From an uncultured Clostridia bacterium (GTDB taxonomy: Bacteria; Bacillota; Clostridia; TANB77; CAG-465), in the NCBI GenBank assembly GCA_934130595.1, contig CAKOYF010000002.1:62001-126000 (forward strand): a stretch of 64,000 bases of DNA, in the 5' to 3' direction. Below the pieces are notes generated by a model. It searched no databases. It was not told the origin of the DNA and saw nothing but the letters and a program-made list of their open reading frames with translations. The position numbers and the translations under genes were made by a program. Position 1 is the stretch's first letter. Every line of letters begins with the position of its first letter. Below are positions 16,934-26,137 of the stretch, in pieces.

Positions 16934-17728
16934 TTATTTGAAGTATTCACTAAAAGTATTGTTGTCATGTTCTACTAGTTCATTTAAAATGTTTAATCTT
17001 GTATCTAGTTTATCTGCTTTTATTCTGTTTAAAATACACATTTTATATTGTGGGTATTTAAAACATAAATAATATAGTTTAGATATTTCCATAAGTAAAT
17101 CTGTCATTACAGTTCCAGAGATTTCTTGAGTAGTATTGCTGTTTTCTACACGTCTATATGTAAAGAAACAACTGCCTAAATAATCATATGATTTACACTT
17201 ACATAAGCACTCAAGAGTAAAGTTTACATCTTCATATGCTGTATTTTCTGTAAATCTTGTAGTACCAATTAAATCTCTTTTAAAGCATTTTGTTGTACAT
17301 CCTAAACGTTTTGTTTTTTCAAGTTTTTCTGCTATTGAATTTCTATCTTCTAGTATTGTTCTTTTCTTTCCAAAATTATCTTCTTCAAAATCAAAGAAAA
17401 CAATGTCTTTTCCGTCTATAATTTTGTCTAATTTTTCAAATACTTCATTAGAATATAAGTAATCATCACTATCAACAAAAATAATGTATTCTCCTTGAGC
17501 AGCATCTATTCCTACGTTTCTAGCCCCACCAGCTCTTTTTCTATTAGTTCTTAAAAGTTTTACATCATAGTTTTTTATTATATCTAGACTGTTATCTGTA
17601 CTACCGTCATCAATTACTATTACTTCGTACATATCTTTACTAAGTGTTTGATTAAAAATACTATCTAAGCATTCTTTTACATATTTTTCTTTGTTGTAAT
17701 TTGGTATTATTACTGAATATTTATACAT
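16934..17728 (-). CDS. Family 2 glycosyltransferase
   Basis: A 264-residue GT2 enzyme with the GT-A motifs SVIIPNYNKEKYV, VIDDGSTDNS, GGARNVGIDAAQGEY and FVDSDDYL. The C-terminal half is helical, with cysteines in KCFKRDL and ECLCKCKSYDYLG. It is shorter than its downstream neighbour and ends soon after the catalytic domain. It starts 1 bp after the preceding GT4 gene with GGAGG inside the end of that gene, so the two are one operon. The acceptor is unknown; a cell-surface glycan is likely from context. Confidence 0.85.
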   Translation of the reverse strand: MYKYSVIIPNYNKEKYVKECLDSIFNQTLSKDMYEVIVIDDGSTDNSLDIIKNYDVKLLRTNRKRAGGARNVGIDAAQGEYIIFVDSDDYLYSNEVFEKLDKIIDGKDIVFFDFEEDNFGKKRTILEDRNSIAEKLEKTKRLGCTTKCFKRDLIGTTRFTENTAYEDVNFTLECLCKCKSYDYLGSCFFTYRRVENSNTTQEISGTVMTDLLMEISKLYYLCFKYPQYKMCILNRIKADKLDTRLNILNELVEHDNNTFSEYFK

Positions 17729-17729
17729 A

Positions 17730-18752
17730 TTAAATTCCTCCTTGATTAAGTATATTAGTCCAATCTTTCAATATATCATCATTAGACCATTTAAATTTAG
17801 ACAAGTTTTTTTTGTATTTATGTTTGTTATTTAAAATTAAATCTATTTTATTATCATATGAGGTTGTATCTTCACGGCTTAAGATTAGACCATTTTCATT
17901 ATCTTTTATTTGTTCATATGCTGCTTCAAAATCTGTTACAATACATGGTATACCTAAGATTTTAGCTTCTGTTATTACTAATCCCCATGTTTCTGTATCA
18001 CTTAAAAGTACTAAGTAATCACATTGTTTTATGATATTAAATGGATTATCTACAAAGCCAGTAAATACAAAGTAATCTCCTAATTTTTCACATTGTTTTT
18101 TAATTTCCATTTCCTTTTCAGCGTAGTAATTTCCACCTACTATGTACCATTTAAAATCTATGTTATGCTTTATTAGATATTTTGCAAGTTCAATTTGTCT
18201 GCCCATTCCTTTTTCATAGCATACTCTTCCTACAGATACAAGAGTTAACGTATGACTTAAATCTAAATTTATTTTTTCTTCAGATTTATTAATAATATCT
18301 TCAACATCCATAACATTATATATTACTTCTATTTTATCTTTTATTCTAGGACCATATTCTTTGGCTAAAAGCATATTTTTAGTTGTTTGACTTACGGTAA
18401 TTATAGTATCAACTACACTATAGAATCTTTCATCTGTAAAAATTGCATTTTCTTTGCTACCAAAATAATGAAACCATAAAATAGTTCTTTTTCTTTTTAT
18501 GATGTCGTTTATTTCTAATGCTTTTTTATTTGGAGAACAAAGTATAAGTACATCTAATTCTTCATGAAAGTTCTCATCAACCTTTACAACCTTTGCATAA
18601 TTACTGTAATTATCCAATACATCTTGACTTGAGCTTTCGTCTGTATAACCTATGTATATTTCAAATCCATGTAATTTTTTTATTAGGTTTAGTATAGCTA
18701 TTTCAGTACCACCAATATAAAATAATGGTCTAAAAAACATTATTTTCTTCAT
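17730..18752 (-). CDS. Family 4 glycosyltransferase
   Basis: A 340-residue GT-B enzyme. The N-terminal domain begins MKKIMFFRPLFYIGGTE with the glycine-rich acceptor loop. The C-terminal domain has LVSVGRVCYEKGM and the donor-binding EX7E-type motif in ETWGLVITEAKILGIPC. GT4 enzymes transfer hexoses from nucleotide sugars with retention. First gene of the minus-strand glycosyltransferase operon; ribosome site AAGGAG. Product polymer unknown. Confidence 0.87.
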   Translation of the reverse strand: MKKIMFFRPLFYIGGTEIAILNLIKKLHGFEIYIGYTDESSSQDVLDNYSNYAKVVKVDENFHEELDVLILCSPNKKALEINDIIKRKRTILWFHYFGSKENAIFTDERFYSVVDTIITVSQTTKNMLLAKEYGPRIKDKIEVIYNVMDVEDIINKSEEKINLDLSHTLTLVSVGRVCYEKGMGRQIELAKYLIKHNIDFKWYIVGGNYYAEKEMEIKKQCEKLGDYFVFTGFVDNPFNIIKQCDYLVLLSDTETWGLVITEAKILGIPCIVTDFEAAYEQIKDNENGLILSREDTTSYDNKIDLILNNKHKYKKNLSKFKWSNDDILKDWTNILNQGGI

Positions 18753-18779
18753 ATATTTTTGCTCCTTATTACTGCAAAG

Positions 18780-18808
18780 ATTGTATCATCTTTTATATTT
18801 TTTAGCAA
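18780..18808 (-). promoter_or_regulatory. Promoter of the glycosyltransferase operon
   Basis: On the minus strand TTGCTA (18808-18803) and TACAAT (18785-18780) are 17 bp apart, about 30 bp before the GT4 start. Confidence 0.65.
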
Positions 18809-18934
18809 TACTACTTTAACTAGAATAAAATATAAAAAATATGGCTAAAATAACTATTGAAAAAATAACTAGTAAAATACAAAAAAATACAGCAGAATAT
18901 TATGGTATATGAAATGAAATAAATGTCAATTATA

Positions 18935-18963
18935 TTGACTTTTATTTCTTTTTATAATAAAAT
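18935..18963 (+). promoter_or_regulatory. Promoter of the coupling-protein operon
   Basis: TTGACT at 18935-18940 and TAAAAT at 18958-18963 with a 17-bp spacer, about 40 bp before the start at 19003. Confidence 0.6.
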
Positions 18964-19002
18964 CTTAAGTAGTATTAATTTTAAAAGATTGGAGGTCTTT
19001 TT

Positions 19003-19701
19003 ATGGAATTTAAAGCATTAGAAGGAAAAAAAGTAGAAATTAAGGTAGGAGACAATACATATTTAAGACATGCTATTGAAACACACTATGTTCAATTAGG
19101 TGAAAGCTATGTTGATTTAATTAAAAAATATGTTGAACCTATATATGAAGAAGGTGATATAGTTTCCATCAGTGAAAAAGTAATAAGTCTTTGTCAAAGA
19201 AGAATTGTATATAAAAAGGATGTTAAAGTATCAGGACTTGCAAAATTTTTATCAAAATTTGCAATGAGAAGTGATGCAGGTGTTGGGGTAGATAACCCAT
19301 ACAAAATGCAATTTGCAATAAATCTTTGTGGACCTATGAAAGTATTATGGGCTGCTATAGCAGGAGGAGTATGCAAACTATTTGGTAAAAAAGGAGTATT
19401 TTATGAAATAGTTGGACAAGAAGTTAGTGGACTAGATGGTTTCTATGGAAATGTATTTTCAGATTACGCTGAATTTGGTATAAGAATTCCAGATAATTCA
19501 ACAGGAGTTTGTAATGAAATTTATCAAGCTACAGGTGTAAAATGTATGATAGTTGATGCAAACGACTTTAACGTTGAAATATTAGGAAAGGCAGATGCTA
19601 TAGAAGAAAGTGAAGCTGAACTAAAAGGAATGATAAAAGACAATCCTTGTGGTCAAGCTAAAACTTTAACACCAATGGTTTTAATTAGAAAACAAAAATA
19701 A
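19003..19701 (+). CDS. F420-0:gamma-glutamyl ligase-like (CofE family) protein
   Basis: A 232-residue protein resembling the CofE/FbiB-type ligase family. The features are EGDIVSISEKVISLCQ near the N-terminus (family: GDI.vis.K.vs..eGR), a central AGVGVDNPY, and IRIPDNSTGVCNEIYQATGVKCMIVDAND, which resembles the GIA/D-x-D region near the active site. True CofE adds glutamate to coenzyme F420, which Clostridia generally lack, so its real substrate is uncertain. It is the first gene of a four-gene operon ending with a VirD4-type coupling protein. Ribosome site GGAGG. Confidence 0.65.
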   Translation: MEFKALEGKKVEIKVGDNTYLRHAIETHYVQLGESYVDLIKKYVEPIYEEGDIVSISEKVISLCQRRIVYKKDVKVSGLAKFLSKFAMRSDAGVGVDNPYKMQFAINLCGPMKVLWAAIAGGVCKLFGKKGVFYEIVGQEVSGLDGFYGNVFSDYAEFGIRIPDNSTGVCNEIYQATGVKCMIVDANDFNVEILGKADAIEESEAELKGMIKDNPCGQAKTLTPMVLIRKQK

Positions 19702-19721
19702 TTTGGAAGAGAGGTTGAATT

Positions 19722-20303
19722 ATGAGTAGTTTATTAAAAATGAACAAATTTGAGGTTATAGATTTACCTGGAATGAATACGTTAGCTTTTTTAGTAGATA
19801 GAGATTATGAAGCTTATAGTCAAGGATATGCATTTTTATCACTAGAAAAATTAAGAAGTGTCGAAGTTCGTGAGGACGGGCAAATAAAAAAAGTATTTAA
19901 TGTCTTAATTGAAGACCCAGAAGATGAAGATGATATCGTATTATTGACTTTAACAGATAAAAAAGCAATTTTACGTATTGGTGTATTAGACAGTTCTGGA
20001 TTTCAAACAGAAGATACAAGTATATCATTAAGCTATGGAACAATATACAATTCTGAAGGAATAGAGTATAGAGATGTTGCATATACACCAGATATGAAGA
20101 GAAACTTTTCAATAATAGATTCTCAAACAGGAGAAGAGGTAAAACCATCTCTTTATAGAGATGAAAATGGTAATGTAAAAGGAAGATGTAAAATCATGCC
20201 TAACAGACCATATATAGTTTTAGAAGTAACAATGGACGACGAAGCGATAGCTAAACATCTTTTAATGGAAGAAGAGATGAACACTAACGCTAGTATTGTA
20301 TAA
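19722..20303 (+). CDS. Uncharacterised 193-residue acidic protein
   Basis: I do not recognise the family. The protein has no signal peptide or membrane segment. It is rich in beta-strand-like stretches and has an acidic patch (IEDPEDEDDIVLL near residue 65) and a charged C-terminal helix. Repeating hydrophobic strands (ILRIGVLD, YIVLEVTM) suggest a beta-sandwich or jelly-roll fold. The ribosome site GAGAGG precedes the ATG. It lies in an operon between a CofE-like gene and a 61-residue gene, upstream of the VirD4-like gene, which suggests a role with that system. Confidence 0.6.
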   Translation: MSSLLKMNKFEVIDLPGMNTLAFLVDRDYEAYSQGYAFLSLEKLRSVEVREDGQIKKVFNVLIEDPEDEDDIVLLTLTDKKAILRIGVLDSSGFQTEDTSISLSYGTIYNSEGIEYRDVAYTPDMKRNFSIIDSQTGEEVKPSLYRDENGNVKGRCKIMPNRPYIVLEVTMDDEAIAKHLLMEEEMNTNASIV

Positions 20304-20316
20304 GGAGGGATAATAA

Positions 20317-20502
20317 ATGAGAGCACCAAAAAGATCATTAATAAAGGAAGAAGATTCAAAACTAAAAATAAGAGCTACAACAGAAATGCCTGAACTTGAT
20401 AGAGAAGGAAAAATGAATTTGAAAACTATTGATGATGTTGAAATAAGTAACGGGAAAGTTAAAAAAGGACAATCAAAAGAAGACAGAGAAATACAACAAT
20501 AG
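20317..20502 (+). CDS. Small 61-residue charged protein
   Basis: A short frame with a very strong ribosome site (AAGGAGGG) and tight spacing (13 bp after the previous gene, 29 bp before the next), which supports it being a real gene. The product is highly hydrophilic, Lys/Glu-rich and probably disordered. No family is recognised. Its place directly upstream of the coupling-protein gene suggests an accessory part. Confidence 0.6.
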   Translation: MRAPKRSLIKEEDSKLKIRATTEMPELDREGKMNLKTIDDVEISNGKVKKGQSKEDREIQQ

Positions 20503-20531
20503 TATTGTCATAAAATAGTGAGGGAGATAAG

Positions 20532-22643
20532 ATGAGAAAATTTTTTGAGGACTTTAAACAAAAGGCACCAATACTAATTGTATTAGCTTTGGTTGCATCT
20601 GTAGTTCTTGGTGGTGCGTTAACTAAATCAATAGCTGATGCAAAAGCAGCAGGATCTGATTCACTAATTTTTGATGTTATCAGTACTGTACTTGGTAACA
20701 TTACTCAAATGTCTTTCTTTTCTGGTATATTTGCAGACTTTGGTACATTTTTACATATAACATTTTGGATATTTGCTATAGTATTTATGCTATATTTTAC
20801 TGCATATTATAAAAATAGCAATAAGAGTGAATATGAAGGAAGAGAAAATGGTTCTAGCCAATGGAGTGATGGTGTTGAAGATTATAAACATGACTCTAGT
20901 GGAAGAGAAATCCTAAATAAAAAACAAGGTTTTATACTTAGTACAAAACACTATTTAGGAACAGATTTGAAAAAAGTTGGTATAAACAAGAATATCCTTG
21001 TTGTCGGTGGATCTGGATCTGGTAAAACTGCATGTTATATTAAACCTAATATAATGCAATGTTTAGGATCATATGTAATAACAGACCCTAAAGGAGAACT
21101 ATATAAAGAAACATCAAAATTCTTACAAAGAGAAGGATATGATGTTAAAGCATTTAACTTGGTAAATCCAAAGTATAGTGATTTTTACAACCCAATCACT
21201 AATATATGCTCAGAACAAGATGTAGATACAATATCACATATACTTGTACAAGGAGCAAAAAAAGAAGGTGGCGGAAGTGAAGATCCATTCTGGGATGATA
21301 CAGCAAATATGCTAATTAGTGCTACTATATATTATGTAATATCTGTTTTACCTATTGAACAACAAAACATAGGAAGTTGTTTGAATATCATACGTCAAGG
21401 TGGATCAGACAATAGTATATTTGATAAATTATTTATAGACGATTTAAAACCAGATCATCCTGGAAGAAAAAGCTATGAATCATTTAAGACTGCTGCAGAT
21501 AAAACAATGCAGAGTATAGTAATTTCATCAATTTCTAAAATGCGTGTTTTTGATTCAGCTCCAATTCAAAAAATAACATCAACAAACAGTATAGATTTTA
21601 GAAGTGTAGCTAAAAAGAAAACAGCTATTTTCGTTATAACATCAGCAGCTGAAAGTACATATGATTTCGTATCAACAATGTTCTTTAGCCAGATGTTTTC
21701 AATACTATATAAACAAGCTGATGATTATGGATCAAGACTACCAAATCAAGTATATTTCTTACTAGATGAGTTTGCAAATATTGGACAAATACCAGATTTC
21801 CAGAAAAAACTTAGTACAACTAGAAGTTTAGGTATCAGTATATCAATAATCGTTCAGTCTTTAGACCAATTAGAGTCTTTATACAGAGAATCATATGAGA
21901 ATATACTAGGTAACTGTGATACACAATTATTACTTGGTACTAACTCACAAAAAACTGCAGAATATTTTTCTAAGAGTTTAGGACAAACAACAATTAAAAT
22001 AGTGCAAAAATCTGTTAGTAAAGATAAAGATGAATCTAAAAAACAAGGTGTATCTATTAGTACTCAAAAACAAGCAAGAGATCTTATGACTGTTGATGAA
22101 ATAAGAAGAATGGATAATAATAAAGAAATTCTTATGGTTAGAGGATTAAAGCCAATACTTGCAAATAAAGCTTGGTATTTTAAATTTCATCCAAAGCGTG
22201 ATATTATTGAACCATTAAAAATAGATAATATAAGTGAAATGCCTTTACCAGAAGAAAAGCCATATTCATTCTTTAATGTTCAACAATACTTAATAGATAG
22301 AAAGAAAAGAGCTCAAGAAATTCTTAAATCTAGACAAAAAGAAGTTGAAGTTGATACATCAAGTACAACAACTACTTCTACTAGTACTACAACTTCTAAA
22401 GCTTATACAACTTATGAAGAAAATAAAAATAGAGGACCTGAAATAGATAATAGACCTCTAGCAGATGGATTAGGAGATCTTTCATATAACGATTTATATG
22501 AAAATACAGATAATAACCCTATAGCGGGCTCTAAAAAGAATAGCAAAGCAAATAATGACGAATATGATTTACAAAATGAACTTGAATCTAAGTTTGATAA
22601 ATTATTTGGAAGTAGCTCAAAAAAGAATAATGATGATTATTAA
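20532..22643 (+). CDS. VirD4/TraG-type type IV coupling protein
   Basis: A 703-residue membrane-anchored ATPase. Two N-terminal hydrophobic segments lie at about residues 13-32 and 70-92. The cytoplasmic domain has Walker A VGGSGSGKTAC (about 155), DPKGELY, and Walker B VYFLLDEFANIGQIPDF (about 415), all typical of VirD4/TraG proteins. After about residue 600 the tail is Ser/Thr-rich and low-complexity, ending in an acidic/Lys region. Coupling proteins recruit DNA-relaxase or protein substrates to a type IV secretion channel. No relaxase or VirB4 gene is in the window, while VirB2/B6/B3-like remnants lie 15 kb upstream. Last gene of its operon, followed by a terminator. Confidence 0.88.
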   Translation: MRKFFEDFKQKAPILIVLALVASVVLGGALTKSIADAKAAGSDSLIFDVISTVLGNITQMSFFSGIFADFGTFLHITFWIFAIVFMLYFTAYYKNSNKSEYEGRENGSSQWSDGVEDYKHDSSGREILNKKQGFILSTKHYLGTDLKKVGINKNILVVGGSGSGKTACYIKPNIMQCLGSYVITDPKGELYKETSKFLQREGYDVKAFNLVNPKYSDFYNPITNICSEQDVDTISHILVQGAKKEGGGSEDPFWDDTANMLISATIYYVISVLPIEQQNIGSCLNIIRQGGSDNSIFDKLFIDDLKPDHPGRKSYESFKTAADKTMQSIVISSISKMRVFDSAPIQKITSTNSIDFRSVAKKKTAIFVITSAAESTYDFVSTMFFSQMFSILYKQADDYGSRLPNQVYFLLDEFANIGQIPDFQKKLSTTRSLGISISIIVQSLDQLESLYRESYENILGNCDTQLLLGTNSQKTAEYFSKSLGQTTIKIVQKSVSKDKDESKKQGVSISTQKQARDLMTVDEIRRMDNNKEILMVRGLKPILANKAWYFKFHPKRDIIEPLKIDNISEMPLPEEKPYSFFNVQQYLIDRKKRAQEILKSRQKEVEVDTSSTTTTSTSTTTSKAYTTYEENKNRGPEIDNRPLADGLGDLSYNDLYENTDNNPIAGSKKNSKANNDEYDLQNELESKFDKLFGSSSKKNNDDY

Positions 22644-22647
22644 TATT

Positions 22648-22682
22648 AAAAGCTTATGATGAATTTTGTCATAAGCTTTTTT
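22648..22682 (+). terminator. Intrinsic terminator after the coupling-protein gene
   Basis: A 12-bp stem (AAAAGCTTATGA with TCATAAGCTTTT) followed by T residues. Confidence 0.85.
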
Positions 22683-22746
22683 CATACATTTTTTCTTGTA
22701 AAAAATAATTAGATATAGTATAATTTACATATAAGCGGAGGATAGT

Positions 22747-23439
22747 ATGGATAAGGTAAAAGGAATATCTATAATAATCATTGCTGTTGTGTCAGTAATA
22801 GTAACAGTTTTAGTAGCAAATGTACTTCTTGACACTACAGGAAAAGTTAATCAAGGAAATTTTAGAATAAATGATGTTACAGTAGAATCTACTGCTAATG
22901 TAACAGAAGTTCAAGATAAAGACACTAAAATAGAAAATTTATCTGGTTTAGTTTTTGATGTTTCACAGGTAAATGCTATTTCTATATTAGTTGAATCAAA
23001 TGTAAAAGCTAGTAAAATTAGCATTGAAAATTTAGTGGTTACTGAGCCAGAATTAAAAGGAAAGATGAATATTTGTCAAAAAGATCATGATAAATATGAT
23101 ATAACCCCAGAGCTTACATCAGTTCCTATTTATTTAGAACAAGAAGATGGAAAATATATAATTAGACTTTTAATAGATAATGATGATGTAGTGACAGATA
23201 AAAGCGTTGGTGACGATATAACTAAGATAAAATATGATGCAGATATATTTAATGTATTAGGAATAAGTGTAACACAATTACAGTTTAATGTTACTTTTGA
23301 TTTAGTAATAACAGATGAAGCTGGTCAAACAGTAAAAACTAATATGAGTTTTGTGATGCCAACAGATGAAACATTAACTGCTGGAATGTCAATTTTAAGA
23401 CATGATGCATCTAAATTTTTATTTACTAAAGTAAAATAA
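22747..23439 (+). CDS. Membrane-anchored protein of unknown function
   Basis: A 230-residue protein with a single N-terminal hydrophobic segment (about residues 6-28) and no lipobox, so it is probably an anchored extracytoplasmic protein. The rest is rich in beta-strand patterns and Asn/Asp/Thr, with a C-terminal stretch LGISVTQLQFNVTFDLVITDEAG. I recognise no domain. The ribosome site GCGGAGG precedes the ATG. It stands between a terminator and the ffs promoter, so it is likely monocistronic. Confidence 0.6.
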   Translation: MDKVKGISIIIIAVVSVIVTVLVANVLLDTTGKVNQGNFRINDVTVESTANVTEVQDKDTKIENLSGLVFDVSQVNAISILVESNVKASKISIENLVVTEPELKGKMNICQKDHDKYDITPELTSVPIYLEQEDGKYIIRLLIDNDDVVTDKSVGDDITKIKYDADIFNVLGISVTQLQFNVTFDLVITDEAGQTVKTNMSFVMPTDETLTAGMSILRHDASKFLFTKVK

Positions 23440-23460
23440 TAAAATTATATAAAAAAGATA

Positions 23461-23489
23461 TTGAAAAAACGTAGAATATATTGTATAAT
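23461..23489 (+). promoter_or_regulatory. Promoter of the SRP RNA gene
   Basis: TTGAAA at 23461-23466 and TATAAT at 23484-23489 with a 17-bp spacer, ending 9 bp before the RNA. Confidence 0.8.
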
Positions 23490-23497
23490 AATCTTAT

Positions 23498-23574
23498 GCC
23501 AAGCGATAGAGTACTGTGAACCTTGTCAGATCCGGAAGGAAGCAGCAATAAGCAATATACTCTATGTGCTTGGT
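23498..23574 (+). ncRNA. ffs: Signal recognition particle RNA, small bacterial type
   Basis: A single long hairpin with the SRP domain IV signature: GTGAACCTTGTCAG, the TCCGGAAGGAAGCAGC apical loop and internal loops. The closing helix GCCAAGC/GCTTGGT is followed by six T residues. At about 77 nt it is the 4.5S-like small form that binds Ffh for membrane targeting. It lies directly before dnaX, the usual clostridial order. Confidence 0.93.
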
Positions 23575-23598
23575 TTTTTGTTGTTTAGGAGGAAAAAA

Positions 23599-25140
23599 GT
23601 GGGATATATAGCATTATACAGAAAGTACAGACCAAATACTTTTGAAAATATAATTGGTCAAGAAAATGTAACAAGAATACTTAGAAATCAAATAAAAAAT
23701 GGAAAAATATCTCATGCATATTTGTTTAGTGGTACAAGAGGTACAGGTAAAACTAGTGCTGCTAAAGTATTTGCAAGGGCAATAAACTGTCTTAACCCAA
23801 AAGATGGTGAACCTTGTAATGAGTGTGAAGTATGTAAAGGAATTTTAAATGGAAATATTACAGATGTTATAGAAATGGATGCAGCTTCAAATAACAGTGT
23901 AGAAAATATTCGTCAAATTAGGCAAGAAGTGGTATATGCAACTGTTGATGTAAAATATAGAGTATATATTATAGATGAGGTACATATGCTTACAACAAGT
24001 GCTTTTAACGCACTACTTAAAACACTAGAAGAGCCACCAGAAAATGTAGTATTTATACTTGCAACAACTGAACAACATAAAATACCGGTTACAATTTTAT
24101 CTAGATGTCTTAAGTTTGATTTTAACAGACTTACAGAAGAAGATTTATACAAGAGAATAACTTATGTACTAGACTGTGAACATGTAAAATATGAAGAAGA
24201 AGCTTGTAGATATATAGCAACATTAGCAGATGGTGCGGCTAGAGATGCTCTTAGTATATTAGATAGATGTATATCTGAGACAGAAGATGTATTAAGATAT
24301 GAGGATGTACAAAATATTGTAGGTGCAATAGACAAAAAAGTTATTCAAAAAGTTGTTGAAAACGTTTTAAATTATGACTCAATAAATGCTATATCTGCAA
24401 TAGATGAAGTTATTAAAAAAGGTAAAGATTTAAGACAATTTACTTTTGAACTTACAACAGAGTTCTTAAATAGATTAATAGCAGATAGTCAAAATACACA
24501 AAGATATGTTCAGATAATTGATAGATTATCTAGTTTAGATAATGATTTAAAATCTACAACAAGAAAAGAAATAGTTTTAAAAGCATGTATTGTACAGCTT
24601 TGTAATGCACATCAGATATCTGAATCAACACCTGCACAAGGCGGACAAATAGATAAAATTTATATAAAGAAAATAGAAAATTTAGAAAATGAAATAAAGA
24701 AGTTAAAAGAAAGTATTGGCAATAACAATGTTGTTGTTGAAAGAGTGGATAAAGAAGCTTCAAAGCCAAATATAAACATTAGTGCTAAAAAAATTACTAA
24801 TGAAACAGAGGATGTAAGTGAAGAAAAATTAACTGAATTTCCTAATACAGAAGAATTGAAAAAAGCAGTTATTGAAAAAGGAAAGATAAAGTTGTATTCT
24901 GCTTTAGCTGGAGCAAAAGTATATGTAGATGATGTTGTAAGAATAATAACAACTAATTCATTTGGATATAAACTTTTAACTTTAGATGAAAATGCAGAAG
25001 TTATGGCGCAAATATTATATGAAAAATATAAAATTAATAAGAATATAATATTAGAATTAAAAACAGAATCAGGAGAATCTGTATCTAAAATTGAAAAAAT
25101 ATTTAAAGATAATAATATAGAATATACTAAATTAGATTAA
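23599..25140 (+). CDS. dnaX: DNA polymerase III subunits gamma/tau
   Basis: A 513-residue clamp-loader ATPase of the replicative polymerase. The start is a GTG preceded by AGGAGG; starting further upstream would run through the SRP RNA. Motifs: MGYIALYRKYRP-type start, Walker A GTRGTGKTS (about residue 44), zinc module with cysteines in NCL...PCNECEVC, Walker B IIDEVHML, and SRC arginine-finger region in LSRCLKFDF. The C-terminal tau-like region is shorter and Lys/Glu-rich. It is followed by ybaB and recR, so the block is ffs-dnaX-ybaB-recR. Confidence 0.93.
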   Translation: MGYIALYRKYRPNTFENIIGQENVTRILRNQIKNGKISHAYLFSGTRGTGKTSAAKVFARAINCLNPKDGEPCNECEVCKGILNGNITDVIEMDAASNNSVENIRQIRQEVVYATVDVKYRVYIIDEVHMLTTSAFNALLKTLEEPPENVVFILATTEQHKIPVTILSRCLKFDFNRLTEEDLYKRITYVLDCEHVKYEEEACRYIATLADGAARDALSILDRCISETEDVLRYEDVQNIVGAIDKKVIQKVVENVLNYDSINAISAIDEVIKKGKDLRQFTFELTTEFLNRLIADSQNTQRYVQIIDRLSSLDNDLKSTTRKEIVLKACIVQLCNAHQISESTPAQGGQIDKIYIKKIENLENEIKKLKESIGNNNVVVERVDKEASKPNINISAKKITNETEDVSEEKLTEFPNTEELKKAVIEKGKIKLYSALAGAKVYVDDVVRIITTNSFGYKLLTLDENAEVMAQILYEKYKINKNIILELKTESGESVSKIEKIFKDNNIEYTKLD

Positions 25141-25199
25141 ACTTGAAAAATAGGATAAAGTATAATATAATACTTTTTGTGAAAGGATGGATGAAAATT

Positions 25200-25535
25200 A
25201 TGGGAAGTAAATATGGCGGATTTCCAGGCGGAGGCATGGGAAATATGCAAAACTTATTAAAACAAGCACAAAAAATGCAAGCAGACATGCAAAAGAAACA
25301 AGAAGCAGTTGCTGCAAAAGAAATAGAGACTTCAGCTGGTGGAGGAGCTGTTGTAGTTAAAGCTACAGGAGATAAAGTTATAAAAGAAATAATAATAAAA
25401 AAAGATGTTGTAGACCCAGATGATGTTGAAATGCTACAAGATTTAGTTTTAACAGCTGTAAATGAAGCTTTAAAGAAAGCAGATTCAATGATGGAACAAG
25501 AAATGGGATCATTTAATATTCCTGGATTATTTTAG
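25200..25535 (+). CDS. YbaB/EbfC nucleoid-associated protein
   Basis: A 111-residue DNA-binding protein of the YbaB/EbfC family: Gly-rich start (GGFPGGGMGNM), QNLLKQAQKMQADMQKKQ coiled helix, GGGAVVVKATGDK, and a final helical segment ending GSFNIPGL. The dimers bind DNA and shape the nucleoid. The start at 25200 gives the usual family N-terminus; an in-frame ATG 9 bp upstream is possible, as AAGGA lies close by. It lies 8 bp before recR in one operon. Confidence 0.9.
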   Translation: MGSKYGGFPGGGMGNMQNLLKQAQKMQADMQKKQEAVAAKEIETSAGGGAVVVKATGDKVIKEIIIKKDVVDPDDVEMLQDLVLTAVNEALKKADSMMEQEMGSFNIPGLF

Positions 25536-25543
25536 GTGATAAT

Positions 25544-26137
25544 ATGTATTCAGATACAGTTAACAAATTAATAAATCAATTTGAAAGACTTCCTGGAATT
25601 GGACATAAGAGTGCTGTAAGATTAGCTTTTTATATCTTAGAGTCACCAAAAGAAGTAGCTGAAGAAATGTCTAAAACTTTAATTGAAGCAAAAGAAAAAG
25701 TAAAGTTTTGTTCTGTATGTTTTAATTTAACTGAAAAAGATCCATGCGATATTTGTTCAGATAAAAAAAGAGACGATTCAACAATTTGTGTTGTGGAAAA
25801 TGTTAAAGATGTTGTAGCAATGGAAAAAACACATGAGTATAGAGGATTATATCATGTGTTACATGGCTCTATTTCTCCTATGAATAATATTTCAGCTGGA
25901 GATATAAAGATAAAAGAATTACTTCAAAGATTAAGTGATGATAAAATAAAAGAAGTAATTCTTGCTACAAATCCAACTGTTGAAGGAGAAGCAACAGCTA
26001 TGTATATATCAAGATTAATAAAGCCACTTGGAATTAGCGTAACAAGAATTGCTCATGGAATTCCAGTTGGTGGAGACCTTGAATATACAGATGAAATAAC
26101 ACTTATAAAAGCGCTTGAAGGAAGAAGAGAAATGTAA
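25544..26137 (+). CDS. recR: Recombination mediator protein RecR
   Basis: A 197-residue protein of the RecFOR pathway, which loads RecA at gaps. Order of domains: helix-hairpin-helix LPGIGHKSAVRLAF (residues ~17-30), zinc finger with cysteines in FCSVCFNL and CDICSD, then the Toprim domain (ICVVENVKDV, LHGSISPMN, ATNPTVEGEATA) and the final GIPVGGDLEYTDEITL motif. All signature elements are intact and the length is standard. End of the ffs-dnaX block. Confidence 0.95.
   Translation: MYSDTVNKLINQFERLPGIGHKSAVRLAFYILESPKEVAEEMSKTLIEAKEKVKFCSVCFNLTEKDPCDICSDKKRDDSTICVVENVKDVVAMEKTHEYRGLYHVLHGSISPMNNISAGDIKIKELLQRLSDDKIKEVILATNPTVEGEATAMYISRLIKPLGISVTRIAHGIPVGGDLEYTDEITLIKALEGRREM

Noticed and set aside
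23461..23598. Longer N-terminus for dnaX starting upstream
   Set aside because: That stretch is the SRP RNA and its promoter; the GTG at 23599 has a good ribosome site and gives the standard DnaX start.
24781..24800. Programmed frameshift in dnaX at an A-run
   Set aside because: There is an A7 run in the tau region but no evident Shine-Dalgarno-like stimulator or stem-loop next to it, so I cannot support frameshifting.
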